Below are positions 1 through 9,990 of a stretch of 64,000 nucleotides of DNA, piece by piece; position 1 is the first letter of the stretch; each line of letters starts with the position of its first letter. This DNA is from Cognatilysobacter tabacisoli. Its GTDB lineage: Bacteria > Pseudomonadota > Gammaproteobacteria > Xanthomonadales > Xanthomonadaceae. The stretch is taken from assembly GCF_003586305.1 (NCBI RefSeq), contig NZ_KZ987400.1, positions 62,001 to 126,000 of the forward strand, given 5' to 3'. The notes under the pieces are model-generated. The model searched no databases and was not told the DNA's origin. It saw nothing but the letters and a program-made list of their open reading frames with translations. Both the position numbers and the translations under genes were made by a program.

Positions 1-1
1 C

Positions 2-1045
2 GTCAAGGTCACCGCGTACAGCGGCAGCGGCGCGTACTCGCTGTCGATGAGCCTGCCCAACGGCAGCGGCGGCGGCGGCACCGACCCGCGACCGACCAAG
101 CCCGGCAACCTGCAGAACTGGCTCACCGGCAGCGCCGCCGACTCCGGCCGGCAGCCGGTCAACGGCCCGGCGCTGCTGCTGATGGGCGGCGGCGTCGAGA
201 ACGACGAGGCGTTCACGCTGCGCGCGTTCCCGGTCGCCAACGGCGGCGACGTGGTGATCCTGCGCACCAGCGGCAGCAACGGCTACAACGACTACCTGTA
301 CAACCTGACGACCGGCGCGACCCGGCCCGACTCGGTCGAGACGCTGCTGCTCGACACCCGCGACAAGGCCAACTCCGACTACGCCGAGTGGGTCATCCGC
401 AACGCCGAGCTGGTGTTCATCGCCGGCGGCGACCAGTCCGACTACCTCAACCAGTGGCAGGGCACGCGCGCGCAGACCGCGCTGCAGGCGGCGTACGACC
501 GCGGCGCGGTGGTCGGCGGCACGTCGGCGGGCCTGGCGGTGCAGGGCGAGTTCGTCTACGACCCCGACGGCGTCACCGCGGTCACCAGCGCCGAGGCGAT
601 CGCCAACCCGTATCGCGGCAGCATCCTGTTCAACAGCGGCTTCCTCGACACGCCGCTGATGGAGGACGTGATCACCGACAGCCATTTCGCCCAGCGCGAC
701 CGCATGGGCCGGCTGCTGGCGTTCATGGCGCGCCTGCGGCAGGACAACACCACCGGCCGCATCGTCGGCGTCGGCATCGACGAGACCACGTCGCTGTTCG
801 TCGACCGCACGGGGCTGGCGCGCGCCGACGGCGACGGCGCGGTCTACGTGGTCGAGGAAGACGCCGCGACCCTGCGGACCCAGGTGGTGTCCGGCCAGCC
901 GCTGGTCTATCGCGACCTGCAGCGCACCAAGCTGGTCGAGGGGCAGACGTTCCACTTTTTCACCGGCGCGCACACCGGCACCCGCGCGGTGATCGGGGTC
1001 GACGGCCGCAACGCGACGCCGTTCACCCCGCCCAACCCGTACTGA
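2..1045 (+). CDS. cyanophycinase-like S51 peptidase, 3' part
   Basis: The frame is open to the left edge, so only the 3' part of the gene is here. The first ~15 visible residues (AYSGSGAYSLSM) look like the last strands of a small PPC-type beta domain, followed by a Gly-rich linker. The S51 serine peptidase domain starts near nt 165. It carries GGGVENDEAF, IAGGDQSDYL, the nucleophile elbow GGTSAG (Ser codon 524-526), DSHFAQRDRMGRL and VGIDETTSLF, the pattern of cyanophycinases, which cut cyanophycin (multi-L-arginyl-poly-L-aspartate) to beta-Asp-Arg dipeptides. An attached PPC-like domain suggests an exported form acting on external polymer, as inferred for CphE-type enzymes. The next gene on the same strand is a YfcC-type carrier. 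A peptidase E-like enzyme with another beta-aspartyl substrate is the alternative. Confidence 0.85.
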   Translation, partial: VKVTAYSGSGAYSLSMSLPNGSGGGGTDPRPTKPGNLQNWLTGSAADSGRQPVNGPALLLMGGGVENDEAFTLRAFPVANGGDVVILRTSGSNGYNDYLYNLTTGATRPDSVETLLLDTRDKANSDYAEWVIRNAELVFIAGGDQSDYLNQWQGTRAQTALQAAYDRGAVVGGTSAGLAVQGEFVYDPDGVTAVTSAEAIANPYRGSILFNSGFLDTPLMEDVITDSHFAQRDRMGRLLAFMARLRQDNTTGRIVGVGIDETTSLFVDRTGLARADGDGAVYVVEEDAATLRTQVVSGQPLVYRDLQRTKLVEGQTFHFFTGAHTGTRAVIGVDGRNATPFTPPNPY

Positions 1046-1331
1046 CCCGCCGCGCGTCGCGCGCGGTCCGGCACCGCCGGGTCGCGCGCGGGACGTCCGA
1101 TTCGCGCAACTTAACGGCCGCTGGCCGCAATCGCGCCGCTGCCGTCGGCGCGCCGGGCCTGCGATGCTTGCCGCTGGCGCGCGGCGGCCCCCGGTCGCCG
1201 CCGACACCGACCGAACCCACGTGCCACGCGGCTGCCGCGAGAACCTCCCGCCATGATCCGTCCCTGCCGCTGTCACGATCACGATTCCGCCGCGCCGCGC
1301 GCGCGCCGCCGCGCTGCAGGGGCCTGAGCCC

Positions 1332-2798
1332 GTGTCGTCGGCCGAAGACGCCCTCGCCGCCGGACGCGCCGGCGCCCCCGCCCGCAGCCCCGACACGCTG
1401 CTGATCCTGCTCGCGGCCGCACTGCTCGCCGCGGCGATCGTGCCGTTCGTCCCGGCCGGCTACTTCACCCCGGGCGCGGCGGTCGCGCTCGACACCTTCC
1501 ACTACGCCGACGCGCGGGTGCCGCTGCAGCTGTTTGCCAGCGGCGACGGAGAGGTCGGCCTGCTGAACCTGCTGTTCGACGGGCTGACCTCGGGCAACCG
1601 CAGCGCGGCCGCGGTCGGCGTGATCGCGTTCGTGCTGATCGTCGGCGGCGCGTTCGGACTGGTCCAGGCCAGCGGCGCGGTCGACCGCGGCCTGACCCAG
1701 CTGGTCACCGCCACCGGCGACCGCCCGACGCTGCTGCTGTCGGTGCTGTTCGTCGCGTTCTCGCTCGGCGGCGCGGTGTTCGGCATGGGCGAGGAAACGA
1801 TCGCGTTCCTGGCGCTGCTGCTGCCGCTGGTGCGCAAGCTCGGCTACCCGCCCGAGGTCGGGGTGATGGTCACCTACCTCGCCAGCCAGGTCGGCTTCGG
1901 CACGTCGTGGATGAACCCTTTCAGCGTCGCGGTCGCGCAGAACCTCGCCGGCCTGCCGCTGCTGTCCGGCGCCGGCCTGCGCATGGCGATGTGGGCGACG
2001 TTCACCGTGGTCGGAATCGCCTACACGCTGCACTACGCGCGCCGCCACCGCGCGCCGCCGGCCCTGCGCGGCGAGGCATCCGCGCCGGTCGCGTCGACGG
2101 TCGAGTCGACAGTCGCGGCGGCGCCGCTCGAGCGCGCCGACTGGCTGGTGCTGGCGGCGACGCTCGCCACGGTGGCGTGGATCGTCTGGGGCGTGGTCGC
2201 CGGCGGCTACTACATCGCCGAGATCGCCAGCCAGTTCTTCGCGCTGGGACTGTTCGCCGGCGTGGTCGCGGTCGCGTCGGGCCGCATCACCGCCAACGGC
2301 GCCGCCGAGGCTTTCGTCAACGGCGTGCGCCAGCTGGTGCCGTGCGCGCTGGTGATCGCGCTGGCCAAGGGCATCCTCGGCCTGCTCGGCGGCTCGGACC
2401 CGCACGCGCCGTCGGTGCTGAACACGCTGCTGTTCTCGCTCGGCAGCAGCCTGCAGGGCACGCCGGAGCTGCTCGCCGCGCAGGGCATGCTGGTCGCGCA
2501 GAGCGTGTTCAACCTGTTCGTGACGTCGGGCTCGGCGCAGGCAGCGATCACGATGCCGCTGATGGCCGGCCTTGGCGACCTCGTCGGCGTCACCCGGCAG
2601 ACCAGCGTGCTCGCGTTCCAGCTCGGCGACGGCCTGACCAACGTGCTGATCCCGACCTCGGCGGCGATGATGGGCGCGATCGGCGTGGCCGGGCTCGGCT
2701 ACACCCAGTGGCTGCGCATCGTGTGGCGGCTGGCGCTGCTGATGGGGCTGCTGGCGATGGCGTTCGTCGCGCTCGCGGTGCTGACCGGCTACCGCTGA
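1332..2798 (+). CDS. YfcC/DcuC-type membrane carrier
   Basis: A 488-residue polytopic inner-membrane protein with about 12 hydrophobic segments, in the YfcC/C4-dicarboxylate anaerobic carrier (DcuC) superfamily. The re-entrant motifs GMGEETIAFLALLLPL and VGFGTSWMNPFSVAVAQ near residues 150-205 and the second-half GTSGSAQAAITMPLMA-like stretch (FVTSGSAQAAITMPLM, around residue 400) are typical. The start is GTG: it opens just after the first possible stop-free stretch and gives a short cytoplasmic tail before the first membrane helix. Family members move dicarboxylates, arginine/ornithine or basic dipeptides; the exact substrate cannot be read here. The upstream cyanophycinase-like gene makes uptake of Asp/Arg-containing products a reasonable guess. 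It ends 10 bp before the convergent ltaE. Confidence 0.85.
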   Translation: MSSAEDALAAGRAGAPARSPDTLLILLAAALLAAAIVPFVPAGYFTPGAAVALDTFHYADARVPLQLFASGDGEVGLLNLLFDGLTSGNRSAAAVGVIAFVLIVGGAFGLVQASGAVDRGLTQLVTATGDRPTLLLSVLFVAFSLGGAVFGMGEETIAFLALLLPLVRKLGYPPEVGVMVTYLASQVGFGTSWMNPFSVAVAQNLAGLPLLSGAGLRMAMWATFTVVGIAYTLHYARRHRAPPALRGEASAPVASTVESTVAAAPLERADWLVLAATLATVAWIVWGVVAGGYYIAEIASQFFALGLFAGVVAVASGRITANGAAEAFVNGVRQLVPCALVIALAKGILGLLGGSDPHAPSVLNTLLFSLGSSLQGTPELLAAQGMLVAQSVFNLFVTSGSAQAAITMPLMAGLGDLVGVTRQTSVLAFQLGDGLTNVLIPTSAAMMGAIGVAGLGYTQWLRIVWRLALLMGLLAMAFVALAVLTGYR

Positions 2799-2808
2799 GC
2801 GGCCCCGC

Positions 2809-3867
<1,059 letters not shown>

Positions 3868-3984
3868 CGGGCGGGCTCGGTCGGGCGCGGGCCGACAGCA
3901 TGCCATCCCGCCTGCCGGCGACGGCGCGGAGCGCCTGCGCGCCAGAGCGCCAGAGCGCGAGGGGGCTGCCTTAGACTGCGCGGC

Positions 3985-4770
3985 ATGAAGATCGCCAGCT
4001 GGAACGTCAACTCCCTCAACGTGCGCCTGCCGCACCTGCAGCAGTGGCTGGGCACGTTCGCGCCGGACATCGTTGGGCTGCAGGAAACCAAGCTCGACGA
4101 CGAGCGCTTCCCCGACGACGTGCTGCTCGAGGCCGGCTACCGCAGCGTATTCGCCGGGCAGAAGACCTACAACGGCGTGGCGATCCTGTCGCGCGAGCCG
4201 ATCAGCGACGTGCAGGTCGGCATCCCCGGGTTCGAGGACGAGCAGAAGCGGGTCATCGCCGCGACCGTCGGCGCGCCCGGATCGCCGCAGGCGCTGCGCA
4301 TCGTCAACCTGTACGTCGTCAACGGCCAGGACGTCGGCACCGACAAGTACGCGTACAAGCTGCGCTGGCTCGAGGCCGTGCGCGGCTGGCTGGCCGACGA
4401 GCTGCAGCGGCATCCGCGCACGGTGGTGATGGGCGACTTCAACATCGCGCCCGACGAGCGCGACGTGCACGATCCGGCGGTGTGGAACGACGCGCACATC
4501 CTGACCTCGCGCGCCGAGCGCGACGCGCTGCTGGCGCTGCAGGGCCTCGGCCTGCACGACGGCTTCCGCCTGCACCACGACGACGCCGGCGTGTTCAGCT
4601 GGTGGGACTACCGGCAGGCCGCGTTCCGCCGCGACCTCGGCCTGCGCATCGACCTGACGCTGCTGTCGGACGCGCTGCGCGCCGAGTGCCGCGCCGCCGG
4701 CATCGACCGCGAGCCGCGCACCTGGGAGCGGCCGAGCGACCACGCGCCGGCGTGGGTCGCGCTGGGCTGA
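3985..4770 (+). CDS. xthA: exodeoxyribonuclease III
   Basis: A 261-residue EEP-fold AP endonuclease/3'-5' exonuclease for base excision repair. MKIASWNVNSLNVRLPH opens the protein directly with the catalytic Asn, followed by the metal ligand Glu in IVGLQETKLDD, the VMGDFNIAPDERDVHD active-site block, FSWWDYRQAAF and the C-terminal PSDHAPAWV with the catalytic Asp-His. The length matches the Xth family. A TAGACT box at 3972-3977 lies only 7 nt before the ATG, so the transcript may be leaderless. A strong hairpin follows the stop. Confidence 0.96.
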   Translation: MKIASWNVNSLNVRLPHLQQWLGTFAPDIVGLQETKLDDERFPDDVLLEAGYRSVFAGQKTYNGVAILSREPISDVQVGIPGFEDEQKRVIAATVGAPGSPQALRIVNLYVVNGQDVGTDKYAYKLRWLEAVRGWLADELQRHPRTVVMGDFNIAPDERDVHDPAVWNDAHILTSRAERDALLALQGLGLHDGFRLHHDDAGVFSWWDYRQAAFRRDLGLRIDLTLLSDALRAECRAAGIDREPRTWERPSDHAPAWVALG

Positions 4771-4805
4771 CGCGCGGACCGGCGCGTCCGCCTGGAGCCC
4801 GCAAC

Positions 4806-4836
4806 GAAGAAGGCCCGGCGATGCCGGGCCTTCTTC
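4806..4836. terminator. bidirectional intrinsic terminator
   Basis: A perfect 14-bp stem (4806-4819 pairing with 4823-4836) with a GAT loop; both arms are flanked by A-rich/T-rich ends (GAAGAA / TTCTTC), so it can terminate xthA on the plus strand and the GlsB-type gene on the minus strand. Confidence 0.85.
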
Positions 4837-4855
4837 TGTCCGTTCGGATCGCGTC

Positions 4856-5131
4856 TTAGCGGACGCGGCCGCGACGGAACAGGTTGACGATCGCGAGCAG
4901 CACGATCGCGCCGACCAGCGACATCAGCAGGCCAGCGATGCTGAAGTTGCCGTCGTTGATGTCGCCGCCGCCCAGACCCAGCATGCCGCCGATCCAGCCG
5001 CCGAGGAAGGCGCCGATGATGCCGACGATGATGTTGAGGAAGATGCCCTGCTGGCCATCGGTCTTCATGATCATGCTGGCGATCCAGCCAATGATGCCGC
5101 CGACGATCAGCCAAATGATGAAACCAATCAT
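4856..5131 (-). CDS. GlsB/YeaQ/YmgE-family stress membrane protein
   Basis: A 91-residue inner-membrane protein of the transglycosylase-associated/GlsB family. Three hydrophobic segments carry repeated glycine motifs: WLIVGGIIGWIASMIMK at the N-terminus, IIVGIIGAFLGGWIGGMLGLG in the middle, and LLMSLVGAIVLLAIVNLF at the end. The ATG at 5131 has a good ribosome site (AGGAGAGAG) 4-12 nt upstream. Family members are small stress-induced proteins of unclear biochemical role. It stands alone between two terminator-like structures. Confidence 0.93.
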   Translation of the reverse strand: MIGFIIWLIVGGIIGWIASMIMKTDGQQGIFLNIIVGIIGAFLGGWIGGMLGLGGGDINDGNFSIAGLLMSLVGAIVLLAIVNLFRRGRVR

Positions 5132-5242
5132 GTCGCTCTCTCCTGTCCTGGGGTGAAATTCCGCTCCCGTTGTTGGGAGGCGGGACGGAGTGTGTATAGG
5201 GCCCCGTGACGGAGACGTGCCCGGGACGTGAGCACTACGTGA

Positions 5243-6613
5243 TCAGGCGCCGAGCAGCGCCAGCAGGGCCTGGCGCGGCAGCTTGCCGGTCTCGTTGCGC
5301 GGCAATTGCGCTACGCAGCGCACCCGGCGCGGCAGGAATACCGGGTCGACGTGCGGGCGCAGGCCGCTGACGATCGCCGCCGCGTCGAGCCCCGGGGCGA
5401 CGGCCAGCGCGGCGATCCGGCGCACGCCGCGGTCGTCGGGCTCGAGCTGCACCACCACCCCGTCGACGACGCCGGGCACCGCCAGCAGCCGGCGGGTCAG
5501 GTCGCCGAGCGACGCGCGCTTGCCGGCGATCTCGAGCAGGTCGGCGCTGCGGCCGCGCAGCGCGAACCGGCCCAGGGGGTCGAGTTCGACAAGGTCCGCC
5601 AGCACCACCGGCGCGGCCAAGTGCGGCGCGTGCACCGCGGTGCCGTCCGGCTGCGGCGCGATGCGCACGCCCGGCAGCGGCGTCCACGCCGCGTCGCGCG
5701 CGGTGCGGCGGATCGCGAACACGCAGGTTTCGGTCGAGCCGAACATCTCGCGCACCTCGCAGCCGTAGCGCACCTCGGCCTCGGCGGCCAGTTCGCTCGA
5801 CAGCGGCGCGGTCGCCGAGACGATGCCCGCCAGCGGCGGCAGCGCGACGCCCGACCCGAGCAGCGCGCGCAGGTGCATCGGCGTGGTCACCAGCAGCGGC
5901 GGCCGCGTCGCGTCGCGCAGCGCGGCGGCGATGTCCTCGGGGAAGAACGGCCGCGCGGCGTGCACGGCCACGTCGGCCAGCAGCGGCAGCAGCACCGACA
6001 GCTCCATGCCGTACATGTGCTGCGGCGGCACGGTCGCGACCACTTCGGTGCCGCCGTCGTGCAGCAGGCCGGCCAGCGCCGCCACGTTCTGCGCGGTGCT
6101 CGCGCGGAAGCTGGCCCAGGTCTTCGGGTTCGGCTTCGGCTGGCCGGTGCTGCCGGACGTAAAGCCGATCGCGACCAGCGCGTCGTCGCCGATGCGCGGC
6201 GACACGCCGTCGGCCTGCGGCAGCGCATCGGGCAGCTCGTGGTAGCGCGGCGGCTTCGGCGCGTCCGGCGCGTGCGCGGTGTCGCCGAGGCAGTAGCTGT
6301 CCGGGTAGTGGTCGACCACGTGGCTGACCTCGGCCGGCGCGCGCGACGCCGGCAGCAGCGTGGTCTGCCCGCGCATCGCCGCCGCGCAGAACCCGACCAG
6401 GAAGTCGTAGCGGTTCTCGCACAGGTTGATCGCGTGGCCGGCCGCCGGCAGCCCGGCGGCGACGGCGCGGACCTCGCGGACGAAGCGCTCCAGCGTGACC
6501 GGGCCGTCGGGGCCGAACGCGACCGCGCGCGCCGGCGCGCCGGCGACCAGCGCACTGCAGCCCGACGCGCCTGCGCCGGACATGAGCTGCGCCGTTTCGA
6601 TCACTGCCGACAT
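5243..6613 (-). CDS. AMP-dependent acyl/aryl ligase (XanA2-like)
   Basis: A 456-residue member of the adenylate-forming superfamily, shorter than acyl-CoA synthetases (500-650). The P-loop GFTSGSTGQPKPNPKTW, the A5 motif REMFGSTETCVFAIRR, the A7-type LGRFALRGRSADLLEIAGK and the C-terminal lysine motif RNETGKLPRQALL are all present, so both adenylation and thioesterification should work. Size and sequence style match the 3-hydroxybenzoate:ACP ligase (XanA2) of xanthomonadin/aryl-polyene clusters. It lies head to head with a phosphopantetheinyl transferase, which would arm an acyl carrier protein. No other pigment genes are in the window, but genes to either side were not displaced in any visible way. 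The substrate is inferred, not shown. Confidence 0.8.
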   Translation of the reverse strand: MSAVIETAQLMSGAGASGCSALVAGAPARAVAFGPDGPVTLERFVREVRAVAAGLPAAGHAINLCENRYDFLVGFCAAAMRGQTTLLPASRAPAEVSHVVDHYPDSYCLGDTAHAPDAPKPPRYHELPDALPQADGVSPRIGDDALVAIGFTSGSTGQPKPNPKTWASFRASTAQNVAALAGLLHDGGTEVVATVPPQHMYGMELSVLLPLLADVAVHAARPFFPEDIAAALRDATRPPLLVTTPMHLRALLGSGVALPPLAGIVSATAPLSSELAAEAEVRYGCEVREMFGSTETCVFAIRRTARDAAWTPLPGVRIAPQPDGTAVHAPHLAAPVVLADLVELDPLGRFALRGRSADLLEIAGKRASLGDLTRRLLAVPGVVDGVVVQLEPDDRGVRRIAALAVAPGLDAAAIVSGLRPHVDPVFLPRRVRCVAQLPRNETGKLPRQALLALLGA

Positions 6614-6696
6614 GGACTGCGTTTCCCCGGCCGGACTGCGGCCGCTCCCCCAACCGGTAGCTTACGCTGGGGTGCCGGACCGAGACCAAGCGCAGC

Positions 6697-7290
6697 ATGC
6701 CCGCGAACCCGTCGAGCCACCGTCACGGCCCCGTCGCGTGGGGCTGGCTGCCACACGCGCCGCGCGCGCCGGGCGAGGCGCTGGCGCGCGTCTGGCTGGC
6801 GGCGCAGCTCGGCCTCGACGACCCCGCTGCGCTGGCGCTCGTCCGCGACGCACGCGGCAAGCCGCGGCTGGCCGGACCGCACGCCGGCCTCGACTGCAAC
6901 TGGAGCCACAGCGGCGACGGGCTGGTCGTCGCGCTGGCCGATGGCGTCGACGTCGGCGTCGACCTCGAGCGCGTGCGCCCGCGGCCGCGCGCACTGGAGC
7001 TCGCCGGCCGCTTCTTCACCGCGACCGAACGCGACTGGCTCGCGGCGCAGCCCGATGCCGGCGCGCGCGAACGCAGCTTCGTGCGGCTGTGGTGCGCGAA
7101 GGAGGCGGTGCTGAAGGCGCACGGGCACGGGCTCGCGTTCGGCCTGCACCGGCTGCGCTTCGCCGAGCGCGACGGCGCGCTGGCACTGGTCGAATGCGAT
7201 GCCGCACTCGGCCCGGTGGCGCGCTGGACCCTGCACGAACTGCGCCCGGCCGACGGCTACGTCGGCGCGCTGGCCTGGCGCGCGCGCTGA
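6697..7290 (+). CDS. 4'-phosphopantetheinyl transferase
   Basis: A 197-residue Sfp/HetI-type enzyme that transfers phosphopantetheine from CoA to a serine of carrier proteins. The magnesium and CoA-binding motifs are [11 protein letters not shown] (about residues 86-96) and [16 protein letters not shown] (about 128-143); [15 protein letters not shown] supplies the conserved SHS. It is shorter than classical Sfp (~225) but within range for proteobacterial HetI-like enzymes. It is divergent from the XanA2-like ligase over 83 bp and 34 bp upstream of rsmG, so it may share a promoter with the ligase. Confidence 0.92.
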   Translation: MPANPSSHRHGPVAWGWLPHAPRAPGEALARVWLAAQLGLDDPAALALVRDARGKPRLAGPHAGLDCNWSHSGDGLVVALADGVDVGVDLERVRPRPRALELAGRFFTATERDWLAAQPDAGARERSFVRLWCAKEAVLKAHGHGLAFGLHRLRFAERDGALALVECDAALGPVARWTLHELRPADGYVGALAWRAR

Positions 7291-7324
7291 GCCCCGCGGC
7301 GGCATCGGCGATACTGCGCGCCGC

Positions 7325-7999
7325 ATGAGCACGCCGACCTCCGCCGCCGCCCTTCCCGCCGACCTGCGCCCGACCCTGGAGGCCGGCCTGCGCGAGCTGG
7401 CGCTCGACCCGACGCTGGCCGCGCCGCTGCTCGACTACCTCGCGCTGCTGGCGCGCTGGAACGCCACCTACAACCTGACCGCGATCCGCGACCTGCGCGA
7501 GATGGTCGGCAAGCACCTGCTCGACTCGCTGGCGATGCACCCGTTCGTCGACGGACTCGTCGCCACCGGCGGCGCGCTGGCCGACCTCGGCACCGGCCCG
7601 GGCCTGCCCGGCATCCCGCTGGCGATCGTCAAGCCGGGCCTGAAGGTCACGCTGGTCGAGAGCAACGGCAAGAAGGCGCGGTTCCTGCGCGAGGCGGTGC
7701 GCCAGCTCGGCCTGCGCGACGTGCGCGTGGCCGAGTCGCGGATCGAGGCGCTCGACGAGCCCGGCGCGTTTGCGGCGATCACCGCGCGCGCGCTGGCGAC
7801 GCTGCCGCTGATCGTCGAGCTCGGCGGCCATTTGCTCGCCCCCGGCGGCCGGCTGCTGGCGATGAAGGGCGTGCACCCGGCCGACGAGATCGCCGCGCTG
7901 CCGGCCGGCTGGGCGGCGACCGGATCGAACCCGCTGCGGGTTCCGGGGCTGGCCGCCGAGCGGCACCTGGTCGTGGTCGAGCGCCGCGACGGCGCCTGA
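7325..7999 (+). CDS. rsmG: 16S rRNA (guanine527-N7)-methyltransferase
   Basis: A 224-residue class I SAM methyltransferase (GidB/RsmG) that methylates G527 of 16S r[23 protein letters not shown] is the RNA-side motif, [16 protein letters not shown] the SAM-binding motif I, and [15 protein letters not shown] the motif II acidic residue; ITARALATL is the conserved post-II stretch. The ATG at 7325 follows a GATACT -10-like box (7310-7315) by 9 nt, hinting at a leaderless or very short leader. It precedes parA and parB, the usual order near the replication origin, but mnmG is not upstream. Confidence 0.95.
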   Translation: MSTPTSAAALPADLRPTLEAGLRELALDPTLAAPLLDYLALLARWNATYNLTAIRDLREMVGKHLLDSLAMHPFVDGLVATGGALADLGTGPGLPGIPLAIVKPGLKVTLVESNGKKARFLREAVRQLGLRDVRVAESRIEALDEPGAFAAITARALATLPLIVELGGHLLAPGGRLLAMKGVHPADEIAALPAGWAATGSNPLRVPGLAAERHLVVVERRDGA

Positions 8000-8130
8000 G
8001 CGCGGCACGGCGTTTACGCGACCCCCCGTTCGGACACCGCGGCGACCCAGCGGGCATAATCCCCGGTCCGGCCCCGGCCGGCACCCGCCTTTTTCCGCAC
8101 CGCCCGCTCAACTTCAGGGGATCGCGCCGC

Positions 8131-8949
8131 ATGGCCCGCATCATCGCCGTCGCCAACCAGAAAGGCGGGGTCGGCAAGACCACCACCGCGGTCAACCTGG
8201 CCGCCGCGCTCGCCCGCGCGCCCAAGCGCGTGCTGCTGGTCGACCTCGACCCGCAGGGCAACGCCACGATGGGCAGCGGCGTCGACAAGCGCGAGATCGG
8301 CAACTCGATCACCGAGGTGCTGATGGGCGAGGCGACGGTCGCCGACGCGATCGTGCGCACCGGCGAGGAGTTCGACCTGCTGCCGGGCAACATCGACCTG
8401 ACCGCGGCCGAGATCCGGCTGATGGGCGAGGACGCGCGCGAGCAGCGGCTCAAGGACGCGCTGGCACCGCTGCACCGCAACTACGACTTCATCCTGATCG
8501 ACTGCCCGCCGGCGCTGTCGCTGCTGACCCTCAACGCGCTGACCGCGGCCGACTCGGTGATCGTGCCGATGCAGTGCGAGTACTACGCACTGGAGGGCAT
8601 CAGCGCGCTGGTCGACACGATCGAGGCGATCAAGGGCCGGCTGAACCCCGCGCTGGAAATCGAGGGCGTGCTGCGGACCATGTTCGACGTGCGCAACAAC
8701 CTCGCCAACGCGGTGTCGGCCGAGCTGACCAACCACTTCGGCGAGCGCGTGTTCCGCACGATCGTGCCGCGCAACGTGCGCCTGGCCGAGGCGCCGAGCC
8801 ACGGCCAGAGCATCGTCGGCTACGACCGCGCCAGCCGCGGCGGCATCGCCTACCTCGGGCTTGCCGGCGAGGTGCTGCGCCGCCAGCGCGAGCGCGAGCA
8901 GGCGGCGAAGGCCGCCGCCAAACCGGCGACGTCGGAGACCGCGGCATGA
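8131..8949 (+). CDS. parA: chromosome partitioning ATPase ParA
   Basis: A 272-residue deviant-Walker ATPase (ParA/Soj). The signature KGGVGKTTTAVNLAAAL sits at residues 10-27; VLLVDLDPQGNATMGSG is Walker A', and FILIDCPPALSLLTLNAL is Walker B. It binds nucleoid DNA as an ATP dimer and pulls ParB-parS complexes. The last four bases overlap the parB start (ATGA), indicating translational coupling. A CATAAT box at 8055-8060 is a possible -10. Confidence 0.96.
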   Translation: MARIIAVANQKGGVGKTTTAVNLAAALARAPKRVLLVDLDPQGNATMGSGVDKREIGNSITEVLMGEATVADAIVRTGEEFDLLPGNIDLTAAEIRLMGEDAREQRLKDALAPLHRNYDFILIDCPPALSLLTLNALTAADSVIVPMQCEYYALEGISALVDTIEAIKGRLNPALEIEGVLRTMFDVRNNLANAVSAELTNHFGERVFRTIVPRNVRLAEAPSHGQSIVGYDRASRGGIAYLGLAGEVLRRQREREQAAKAAAKPATSETAA

Positions 8950-9845
8950 GCACGGCGAAGAAGCGCGGCCTCGGCCGCGGGCTGGAAGCGCTGCTCGGCC
9001 CCAAGGCCGCCGCCGAGGCGCCGGTGTTGGAAGCCACCGAGCACGACAGCCTGCGCGTGCTGCCGGTCGACGCGCTGTCGGCCGGCAAGTACCAGCCGCG
9101 CAAGCACTGGGACGACGAGAAGCTCGCCGAGCTGGCCGAGTCGATCAAGGCGCAGGGCGTGATCCAGCCGATCGTCGTGCGCGACGTCGGTGGCAAGCGC
9201 TACGAGATCATCGCCGGCGAGCGTCGCTGGCGCGCCAGCAAGCTGGCCGGGCTGGCGGACATCCCGGTGGTCATCCGCGAGGTCGACGACCGCACGGTCG
9301 TGGCGATGGCGCTGATCGAGAACATCCAGCGCGAGGACCTCAACCCGCTGGAAGAGGCCACCGCGCTGCAGCGGCTGATCGACGAGTTCGACCTGACCCA
9401 CGCGCAGGCCGCCGAGGCGGTAGGGCGTTCGCGCGCGGCGGTGTCGAACCTGCTGCGCCTGCTCGAGCTGCCGCCGGAGATCCGCACGCTGGTGGAGACC
9501 CGCGCGATCGAGATGGGCCACGCCCGCGCGCTGCTGGCGCTGGCGCCGCAGGCCGCGATCGCGCTGGCGCGCCAGGCCGCCGAGTTCGGCTGGTCGGTGC
9601 GTGAGGTCGAGCACCGCGTGCAGCAGCTCAGCGCCGGCGTGATCCCGACCAACGGCAAGGCCAAGCCGGCCAAGGCCAAGCCGCAGGCCGACATCGTCAC
9701 CCTCGAGCGCGAGCTGGCCGAGACGCTTGGCACCAAGGTCAACGTGCTGCACGGGCGCGGCGGCAAGGGCCGGCTGGTCATCCATTACAGCGACCTCGAC
9801 TCGCTCGAGGGCGTGCTCGAGCGGCTGCGCAACCGCGCCGAATAA
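8946..9845 (+). CDS. parB: chromosome partitioning protein ParB
   Basis: A 299-residue centromere-binding CTPase. MSTAKKRGLGRGLEALLG is the N-terminal ParA-stimulating box; YQPRKHWDDEKLAELAESIK, QPIVVRD and IIAGERRWRAS (box II CTP site, GERRxRA) lie in the N domain; the helix-turn-helix is LTHAQAAEAVGRSRAAVSNL. The C-terminal dimerisation segment ends LEGVLERLRNRAE. The start overlaps the parA stop by 4 bp. I found no canonical parS site in the window. Confidence 0.96.
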   Translation: MSTAKKRGLGRGLEALLGPKAAAEAPVLEATEHDSLRVLPVDALSAGKYQPRKHWDDEKLAELAESIKAQGVIQPIVVRDVGGKRYEIIAGERRWRASKLAGLADIPVVIREVDDRTVVAMALIENIQREDLNPLEEATALQRLIDEFDLTHAQAAEAVGRSRAAVSNLLRLLELPPEIRTLVETRAIEMGHARALLALAPQAAIALARQAAEFGWSVREVEHRVQQLSAGVIPTNGKAKPAKAKPQADIVTLERELAETLGTKVNVLHGRGGKGRLVIHYSDLDSLEGVLERLRNRAE

Positions 9846-9990
9846 GCGGCTCCGCCCGCGCCGGCTGAGCGGAACCCAACGCCGCGCGCGCCGGCCGTCG
9901 CCGAAGCGCGCGCGTCGGCGCACAATGCGCCCCCATGACGAACCCGCACACCGGCGTCGCTGACGCCTCTGCCGCCACTGGCCACCGCGC

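Noticed and set aside
8000-9990. parS centromere near parAB
   Set aside because: No sequence close to TGTTTCACGTGAAACA or its GC variant was found here or elsewhere in the window by eye.
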